Shown here one piece after another: positions 6,691 to 10,696 of a DNA stretch of 10,696 nt. This stretch comes from Candidatus Bathyarchaeota archaeon (GTDB lineage Archaea > Thermoproteota > Bathyarchaeia > Bathyarchaeales > Bathyarchaeaceae). The position numbers were made by a program, and so were the translations under genes. Positions within the stretch are counted from its first letter, which is position 1, and the number at the start of each line of letters is the position of its first letter. The stretch is from the NCBI GenBank assembly GCA_026014605.1, contig JAOZIC010000125.1, positions 4,683-15,378 on the forward strand, read 5' to 3'. The notes under the pieces are model-generated. The model did not search any database. It was not told the origin of the DNA and saw nothing but the letters and a program-made list of their open reading frames with translations.

Positions 6691-7629
6691 CTAATATTTT
6701 TTTGAAGTTATTAATTTTGTTAAGCCTTCTCTGAAAGAGATTTTTGGCGTCCAATTTAACATTTTCATTGCTTTGCGGTTGTCTGCTAGGGTTATGTCCA
6801 TGTCTCCTGCCCATGCTTCGCCGCCTGTAAAGTAGATGTCAACATCTTCTAAGCCAAGAATGTCTACCATAATTTTTGCTACTTCAGATACAGAGGTTGT
6901 TGTTCCCGTGCCAATGTTAAAAGCTTCTCCAGCAGCTTCGGGAGTAGTTGCGGCTTTGATTAGGGCATCTACCATGTCTGAAATGTAGATGAAGTCTCTG
7001 GACTGTTTTCCTGTTCCCAGCACTTCCAGTTTTTTGGGGTTTTTTTGTAGTTTTTTCAGAAAATCGTACAGTGCACCGTGACAGTTTGGACCATAAACGT
7101 TGAATGGTCTTATTCGTACAATTTCTAGCCCGTAATTTTCTTGGTAGAAGTTGCAATATTGTTCACATATCAGTTTGGTCAACCCGTAGAACGCGATGGG
7201 TTCTGTTGGGTAGGTTTCAGGTGTTGGTCTTTGTTTTGGGTTGCCGTATACTGCACATGAAGACGTGAATACTACTCTGGCTTTTGCTTTTTTGGCGGCT
7301 TCAAGCACATTCAAGGTTCCTACAACGTTCATTTCGCAGTCTTCTTTTGGGTTATCCATAGAGAACGGGACACTTGTTTGGGCTGCTAGATGAAAAATGA
7401 CGTCACAGTTTTTGGTTGCTTGTTCTATTTCGGTGGGGTCTCTGATGTCGCCTTTAACGAATTTAAGACCCTTATCCAAAAGGTCGTTTATGAATTCCAT
7501 TTTTCCGGAATACAAGTTATCGAAAACGGTTACCTTGGCGCCCTGTTCTAAAAGTGTTCTACAAAGGTTAGAGCCTATGAAACCTGCGCCGCCAGTAACA
7601 ACAACTTCTTTTTCTTTGAGTGTTTTCAA
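6691..7629 (-). CDS. NAD-dependent sugar epimerase/dehydratase (UDP-glucose 4-epimerase-like, extended SDR)
   Basis: This extended short-chain dehydrogenase acts on a nucleotide sugar, most like UDP-glucose/UDP-N-acetylglucosamine 4-epimerases. It has 312 residues from the chosen start, normal for the family. The NAD motif V-T-G-G-A-G-F-I-G-S-N begins near residue 11, with F-D-N-L-Y-S at the end of the next strand. The active site includes T-S-S-C-A-V-Y-G and Y-G-L-T-K (Tyr148, Lys152). R-P-F-N-V-Y-G-P and S-R-D-F-I-Y-I-S-D-M are standard substrate-domain motifs. The open frame reaches a TTG at 7714-7716, which would add a 29-residue extension foreign to the family. I prefer TTG at 7627-7629, which has GGGGA 7 bases upstream and gives M-K-T-L-K-E-K before the NAD motif. 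It presumably supplies a sugar nucleotide to the glycosyltransferases nearby; the sugar cannot be read from sequence. Confidence 0.88.
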   Translation of the reverse strand: MKTLKEKEVVVTGGAGFIGSNLCRTLLEQGAKVTVFDNLYSGKMEFINDLLDKGLKFVKGDIRDPTEIEQATKNCDVIFHLAAQTSVPFSMDNPKEDCEMNVVGTLNVLEAAKKAKARVVFTSSCAVYGNPKQRPTPETYPTEPIAFYGLTKLICEQYCNFYQENYGLEIVRIRPFNVYGPNCHGALYDFLKKLQKNPKKLEVLGTGKQSRDFIYISDMVDALIKAATTPEAAGEAFNIGTGTTTSVSEVAKIMVDILGLEDVDIYFTGGEAWAGDMDITLADNRKAMKMLNWTPKISFREGLTKLITSKKY

Positions 7630-7673
7630 GGGCAATTCCCCAAGTTGTGACGGAGATTTATGGGCGTACTCAT
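7626..7673 (-). other. Possible 15-codon leader ORF before the epimerase gene
   Basis: An ATG at 7671-7673 opens a 15-codon frame (M-S-T-P-I-N-L-R-H-N-L-G-N-C-P) whose TGA overlaps the chosen TTG start of the epimerase gene as TTGA. If translated, it could couple initiation. It may equally be chance, since short ORFs are common. Confidence 0.18.
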
Positions 7674-7716
7674 TACTTAAGCTTTCCAGAACCAGTAACA
7701 AATACAACTGTTCCAA

Positions 7717-7740
7717 TTAGAAAAGTAGTTAATTTTCTAA
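7717..7740. repeat. Perfect 8-base inverted repeat between the DUF1616 and epimerase genes
   Basis: TTAGAAAA (7717-7724) and TTTTCTAA (7733-7740) are exact complements separated by 8 AT-rich bases. On the minus strand the repeat starts 4 bases after the DUF1616 stop. It could be a transcript hairpin that limits read-through, part of an internal promoter, or a regulator site. The 114 bases between the two genes otherwise hold only the short ORF at 7626-7673. Confidence 0.35.
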
Positions 7741-7743
7741 ACT

Positions 7744-8289
7744 CTATGCTTCGGTTGCCTCAACGGTAAGGGTGACCCAGTTACCAGTGTATGTAAGAGT
7801 GTTTGAGTCATCAAAGAACCACAATTCAAAGATTATTCTGTTATGTCCAAGCTGTTCAATGGTTATGGGCACAGAAAATTCCCAGAGTTCTTCAAGTTCC
7901 ACAGTTTTTTCAAAAGTTTCTGTGGCATCAACCATCATTGGGTCTACTTCGGAGGTTCCGTCATCGATTTTTAGTTGTACTTGGTATAACCTTGATGTTT
8001 CATTGTAGTTTTCGACTCCAACCCATAAAGTGAATGTGCTGTTTTCTCCCAGAACTACTGTTTCGGGGTATTTGTCAGCTTGTTTTTGTGAATCAAGCAC
8101 ATAGATTGCAGAAAACGGTTCATTCTCTGGAGGAGTCAACACCAAAACAACCACAAGAGCACTCATAACAAGAAGGGCTATCAAGATTGTGATGATTACC
8201 GTTTTTTCTTCGCCAGTGTATGAACCGTTGGTGTTCTCATCAGTTGCGTTAACGGTTTTCAGTTTGAAATGTTTACCAAAGCTGTTCAT
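7744..8289 (-). CDS. DUF1616-family membrane-anchored surface protein
   Basis: This 181-residue protein has a short N-terminal cytoplasmic stretch (1-30), one transmembrane helix (about 31-52, T-V-I-I-T-I-L-I-A-L-L onward) and a C-terminal all-beta region outside the cell. The outer part reads like DUF1616: the F-S-A-I-Y-V-L-D-S start, K-Y-P-E-T-V-V-L-G-E-N-S-T-F-T, repeated beta strands, and the closing Y-T-G-N-W-V-T-L-T-V. DUF1616 domains are known mainly from archaeal membrane proteins and lack a defined reaction. The outer part carries two N-glycosylation sequons (N-S-T at 83, N-E-T at 96). The gene sits between a GT2 gene and a sugar epimerase gene, so a role in cell-surface glycan assembly is reasonable inference. 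The ATG has GAGGGAG about 10 bases upstream, and the GT2 stop is 73 bases upstream. Confidence 0.75.
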   Translation of the reverse strand: MNSFGKHFKLKTVNATDENTNGSYTGEEKTVIITILIALLVMSALVVVLVLTPPENEPFSAIYVLDSQKQADKYPETVVLGENSTFTLWVGVENYNETSRLYQVQLKIDDGTSEVDPMMVDATETFEKTVELEELWEFSVPITIEQLGHNRIIFELWFFDDSNTLTYTGNWVTLTVEATEA

Positions 8290-8330
8290 GACATTTCAGC
8301 TCCCTCAAATGTGAGAACTCCTGTTACCAT
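8286..8330 (-). other. Possible 14-codon leader ORF before the DUF1616 gene
   Basis: An ATG at 8328-8330 opens a 14-codon frame (M-V-T-G-V-L-T-F-E-G-A-E-M-S) whose TGA overlaps the DUF1616 ATG as ATGA. AGGGG lies about 10 bases before it. The arrangement would allow coupled translation, but so short a frame can arise by chance. Confidence 0.22.
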
Positions 8331-8362
8331 CAGACAAGCCCCTTTAAGTTGATATCTTACAT

Positions 8363-9049
8363 TTAGGCGTGTCCTAATAAAAGAATTCTGAGAATCTCCC
8401 AGCCAGCCTTGAACCTTTTCATTTTGGTTTCGCTGTGATCATCCCGCGGTTTATAGACTGTAGGAAACTCGGTTATCCGCAAACCCTGTTTTGCGGCTTC
8501 TGTGAGAAAAACTGTTGCTAATCCCATGCCGTCAGCGTACAAATCTGACTGTTCAAGGGATTTTTTGGTCATGGCACGAAAACCAGTTTGTGTGTCAGAA
8601 ACGTTTTGTCCATACAACAGGTTATACATCGAAGTAATCATTCGGTTTCCAAACAGGTTCATGCTTGGCATTGCTCCGGGCATCATTGTTCCTTCTAGTC
8701 TTGATGCTAAACAGACGTCAGCGTGGTCATCGATTAATGGTTGAACAAGTTTGTCGATGTCGCAGGCGTGGTAGGTGTCGTCGGCGTCGATTATAACAAC
8801 TATTTCGCCTTTTGCGTGGTCTATTCCTGTTTTTATTGCTCTGCCGTATCCAACGCGGTGTTCGGTTACAAATCGGGCTTTTTCTTCTTTGACGATTTGT
8901 TCGGTTCCGTCGTTTGAAATACCGTCTACAACTATTATTTCCATGTTGTAACTAGAAGATTTTTTGAGACTTCGTATGACTCGGCGAATGGTTTTTGCTT
9001 CTTTGTAGGCCGGTATGACCACCGATACAACTGTGTCTTCATTGAGCAA
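8363..9049 (-). CDS. GT2 glycosyltransferase, dolichyl-phosphate sugar synthase-like
   Basis: This family 2 glycosyltransferase has a GT-A fold and 228 residues. The N-terminus V-V-S-V-V-I-P-A-Y-K-E-A (7-18) and V-V-D-G-I-S-N-D-G-T (40-49) form the nucleotide-sugar site, and I-I-D-A-D-D (86-91) holds the metal-binding DxD. S-D-T-Q-T-G-F-R-A-M (151-160) and Y-K-P-R-D-D-H-S-E-T-K (199-209) are typical of dolichyl-phosphate mannose/glucose synthases. It probably moves a sugar from a nucleotide to a polyprenyl phosphate, or to another lipid acceptor, on the inner membrane face. It has no C-terminal transmembrane helices, so it would be soluble or peripheral. Start is TTG at 9047-9049 with no good ribosome binding site, but it is placed well behind the TATA box at 9099-9107. 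It is the first gene of the probable five-gene operon. Confidence 0.85.
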   Translation of the reverse strand: MLNEDTVVSVVIPAYKEAKTIRRVIRSLKKSSSYNMEIIVVDGISNDGTEQIVKEEKARFVTEHRVGYGRAIKTGIDHAKGEIVVIIDADDTYHACDIDKLVQPLIDDHADVCLASRLEGTMMPGAMPSMNLFGNRMITSMYNLLYGQNVSDTQTGFRAMTKKSLEQSDLYADGMGLATVFLTEAAKQGLRITEFPTVYKPRDDHSETKMKRFKAGWEILRILLLGHA

Positions 9050-9098
9050 CGGCGTAAACTCAGGTTTTTTGAAGTTTAACTGAACACATTAGACTCAG

Positions 9099-9107
9099 TA
9101 TATAAAA
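9099..9107 (-). promoter_or_regulatory. Strong archaeal TATA box for the lipid/glycan operon
   Basis: The minus strand reads TTTTATATA, a near-consensus TATA box, in the 69-base gap between the GT4 stop and the GT2 start. A transcription start about 25 bases on (near 9074) leaves a leader of about 25 bases before the TTG at 9049. It would drive the GT2, DUF1616, epimerase, UbiA and Tes-like genes. Confidence 0.62.
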
Positions 9108-9118
9108 CAGTTTCTAAA

Positions 9119-10273
9119 TCACAAAAAGTCTTCATACACTTCGCGAAGCTGGTCAACATTTTTTTCCCAAGCAAACTGTTCTTCAATAGTTTTTCTGGCT
9201 TCTTCTCCTAGTACTTGACCTAGGTTCTCGTTTGACAACAGTTCACAAAATGCATCAGCCATCGCTTTTGGTTGTTTAGCAGGAACAAGTAACCCGTTTT
9301 TGTTGTGTTTGAGAATTTCTGGAGTGCCCCCAACAATAGTTGCTACCACCGTACGTCCAGAAGACATCGCTTCCAAAAGTACCAAGGGTAGTCCTTCGCC
9401 TGAGGCGGATGGGAGAACAAAGTAGTCTGCGGCGGCGTAGTAGTTTGGCAGTAGTTCGTCGGGAACAAATCCAGTTAGTTTGATGTTGTGTTCTATGTTT
9501 AGTTCTTTTATGCGCTCTTCAATCAAGGTTTTGCTTGGACCTTTTCCTGCAACAACAAACAGGATATCTGGATATTTTTTTGCGACATACGGAACGGATT
9601 CTATCAATGTGCCTAAACCGTTTTTGTAGACCAGACGCCTTACGCTTAGTACGATTTTTCGGTTTGTTGGCAGTCCAAGTTTGTTTTGGTTTTCTTTTTT
9701 GTTTGCTGGATGAAAGGTTTCTGTGTCGACACCGTTGTAGATTACTGAGGTTTTGGTTTTGTTTGCGCCTAGTCTTAGAACATATTTTTTTGTTTCGTTG
9801 CTGACTGTAAGGATTCGGTCTGCTTTTTTCAAAACGGATTTGCCTACAACAAAGTCGTTAAGGTTCTCAACAACGTTTAGCCACGACTCGTAGTCAATGA
9901 ACGTGTTGTGTTGGGTTACTATGAACGGTTTTTTGTATTTTTTAGCAAACATACCCGCCAAATATGACGACAAGTAAACGTGTCCATGTGCGTGGACTAT
10001 GTCACTTTTTTGGATTACTTGGCTAAACAGTTTGTATGAATCCAAAGAAATAATCGGGTAAGGAACCCCAAAACGGCTGGCAATGTTTAACGAGGGGAAA
10101 TTGTAAACGTTGATTCCTTCTGCGGGGTGCTTGTTTCGGTCTTCGATTTTGCTTGTTAAAACGTCTGTTTGGTAACCGAACTTGGTTAACCGTTTGCTTT
10201 GCTCAAAGGAAACCTGTTCGATACCACCCTTGTGCGGCGGAAAAAAGTGGGTAACAAGGCAAATCCTAGGCAT
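9119..10273 (-). CDS. GT4 glycosyltransferase
   Basis: This family 4 (GT-B fold) retaining glycosyltransferase has 384 residues from the chosen start. The N-terminal acceptor domain begins M-P-R-I-C-L-V-T-H-F-F-P-P-H-K-G-G-I-E, the standard glycine-rich loop, and includes V-H-A-H-G-H (92-97). The C-terminal donor domain has L-S-V-R-R-L, V-V-A-G-K-G-P, L-T-G-F-V-P and the E-x7-E motif S-G-E-G-L-P-L-V-L-L-E-A-M (Glu293, Glu301). No transmembrane helix or signal is seen, so it acts at the cytoplasmic face, probably on a lipid-linked acceptor. Donor and acceptor cannot be told from sequence. The open frame runs up to 10405, but the extra 44 residues lack family similarity and would overlap the gatB start. 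The ATG at 10271-10273 begins exactly at the family N-terminus. It lies upstream of the GT2 operon on the same strand and may also read through into it. Confidence 0.9.
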   Translation of the reverse strand: MPRICLVTHFFPPHKGGIEQVSFEQSKRLTKFGYQTDVLTSKIEDRNKHPAEGINVYNFPSLNIASRFGVPYPIISLDSYKLFSQVIQKSDIVHAHGHVYLSSYLAGMFAKKYKKPFIVTQHNTFIDYESWLNVVENLNDFVVGKSVLKKADRILTVSNETKKYVLRLGANKTKTSVIYNGVDTETFHPANKKENQNKLGLPTNRKIVLSVRRLVYKNGLGTLIESVPYVAKKYPDILFVVAGKGPSKTLIEERIKELNIEHNIKLTGFVPDELLPNYYAAADYFVLPSASGEGLPLVLLEAMSSGRTVVATIVGGTPEILKHNKNGLLVPAKQPKAMADAFCELLSNENLGQVLGEEARKTIEEQFAWEKNVDQLREVYEDFL

Positions 10274-10295
10274 AGGTGCACGGTGGAGCCCTGCG

Positions 10296-10303
10296 AATTT
10301 AAC
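10296..10303 (-). promoter_or_regulatory. TATA-like element for the GT4 gene
   Basis: GTTAAATT on the minus strand lies 23-30 bases before the ATG at 10271-10273 and has no ribosome binding site after it, which fits a leaderless transcript. The match to consensus is only fair. Confidence 0.33.
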
Positions 10304-10385
10304 TATTTCGCAACACAACAGAGGCAGGTTTTGAAGTTGTTGTGCAAAACATCTAAATCCCACAGACAAAAAATACGTAGCAGAG

Positions 10386-10696
10386 ATGTCTACCCAAAAA
10401 ACCACCGGAGTCCGTATAGGTTTAGAAGTTCACGCACAGTTAACCAGTCTTAACACTAAGCTTTTTTGTGGTTGCTCCTCGGACTACAAGGGCAAAGACC
10501 CAAACACCATGGTTTGCCCAGTCTGTTTTGGTATACCTGGAGCGCTTCCGGTTCTTAACGAAAAATCTGTAGAATACGCGGTTATGGCTGCGTTAGCGTT
10601 GAACTGCAAGGTTTCTGAGCGGATGTTCTTTTTCCGAAAAAACTACTACTACCCAGACATGCCCAAAAACTTCCAGATTTCGCAGTACGACCAAGC
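10386..10696 (+). CDS. gatB: Asp-tRNA(Asn)/Glu-tRNA(Gln) amidotransferase subunit B, N-terminal part
   Basis: The first 103 codons of gatB run off the right edge. GatB works with GatA and GatC to turn misacylated Asp-tRNA(Asn) (or Glu-tRNA(Gln)) into the amide form, by phosphorylating the side chain and accepting ammonia from GatA. The reading begins M-S-T-Q-K-T-T-G-V-R-I-G-L-E-V-H-A-Q-L. It contains four zinc-type cysteines (C28, C30, C44, C47 in F-C-G-C and V-C-P-V-C) and the family motifs P-G-A-L-P-V-L-N and R-K-N-Y-Y-Y-P-D-M-P-K-N-F-Q-I-S-Q-Y-D. This is GatB rather than GatE by the start and spacing. ATG is preceded by no clear ribosome binding site. TCTAAAT at 10352-10358 is a weak TATA candidate at leaderless spacing. 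It is divergent from the GT4 gene, with which it has no obvious functional link. Confidence 0.93.
   Translation, partial: MSTQKTTGVRIGLEVHAQLTSLNTKLFCGCSSDYKGKDPNTMVCPVCFGIPGALPVLNEKSVEYAVMAALALNCKVSERMFFFRKNYYYPDMPKNFQISQYDQ

Noticed and set aside
7630..7716. Extension of the epimerase gene to the TTG at 7714-7716
   Set aside because: The 29 extra residues precede a normal family N-terminus and cover an intergenic region reaching the edge of an inverted repeat. A TTG with a better ribosome binding site lies at 7627-7629.
9535..9804. Plus-strand frame of 89 codons inside the GT4 gene
   Set aside because: It is a shadow of the GT4 gene: rich in Leu, Phe, Cys and Arg from complementing AT-rich codons, without recognisable motifs.
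10274..10405. Extension of the GT4 gene upstream to 10405 (44 additional residues)
   Set aside because: The added segment has no glycosyltransferase similarity, would overlap the gatB start on the opposite strand, and the family N-terminus begins exactly at the internal ATG (10271-10273).
1..10696. Mobile element, CRISPR array or defence system
   Set aside because: There are no direct repeats with regular spacers, no transposase or integrase frames and no terminal inverted repeats. All long frames are metabolic or surface-assembly genes.

Overview
The window looks like ordinary chromosome from an archaeon. The signs are TATA boxes at archaeal spacing, a CobY-type nucleotidyltransferase start beside cobS, a tetraether lipid synthase-like radical SAM protein, a UbiA-family lipid prenyltransferase, a DUF1616 surface protein, and GGTGA/GAGGG-type ribosome binding sites with frequent TTG/GTG starts. 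The DNA is AT-rich by eye. An anaerobic TACK-type archaeon such as a member of the Bathyarchaeia is my best guess, but this is inference from gene content and style, not a proven placement. I see no insertion sequence, CRISPR array, tRNA, rRNA or phage gene.

Left part (1-2192, minus strand): a HemN/HemW-like radical SAM protein, then cobS, then the first 19 codons of a CobY-like gene running off the window. The three are tightly packed and probably form one transcript for the last steps of cobalamin assembly. It starts from a promoter in the 271-base divergent spacer at 2193-2463. That spacer also holds an inverted repeat and, on the other strand, a very good TATA box.

Middle part (2464-4266, plus strand): a 92-residue membrane protein with a His-rich tail, followed by a complete flavoprotein disulfide reductase of the dihydrolipoamide dehydrogenase/mycothione reductase type. 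A hairpin plus T-tract closes this unit, which converges on the next one.

Right part (4296-10273, minus strand): reading in the direction of transcription, a GT4 glycosyltransferase, then a strong TATA box followed by a probable five-gene operon. The operon encodes a GT2 glycosyltransferase, a DUF1616 membrane-anchored protein, an NAD-dependent sugar epimerase/dehydratase, a UbiA prenyltransferase and a tetraether synthase-like radical SAM enzyme. The UbiA and Tes-like genes overlap by ATGA. The operon joins core-lipid chemistry (ether-lipid prenylation and C-C joining of lipid chains) with sugar-nucleotide and glycosyl-transfer genes. It is the most interesting part of the window: a possible locus for making and glycosylating membrane-spanning lipids or lipid-linked glycans.

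Right end (10386-10696, plus strand): the N-terminus of gatB, transcribed divergently from the GT4 gene across a 112-base spacer.

No gene-free stretch exceeds 300 bases. The longest is the spacer at 2193-2463.
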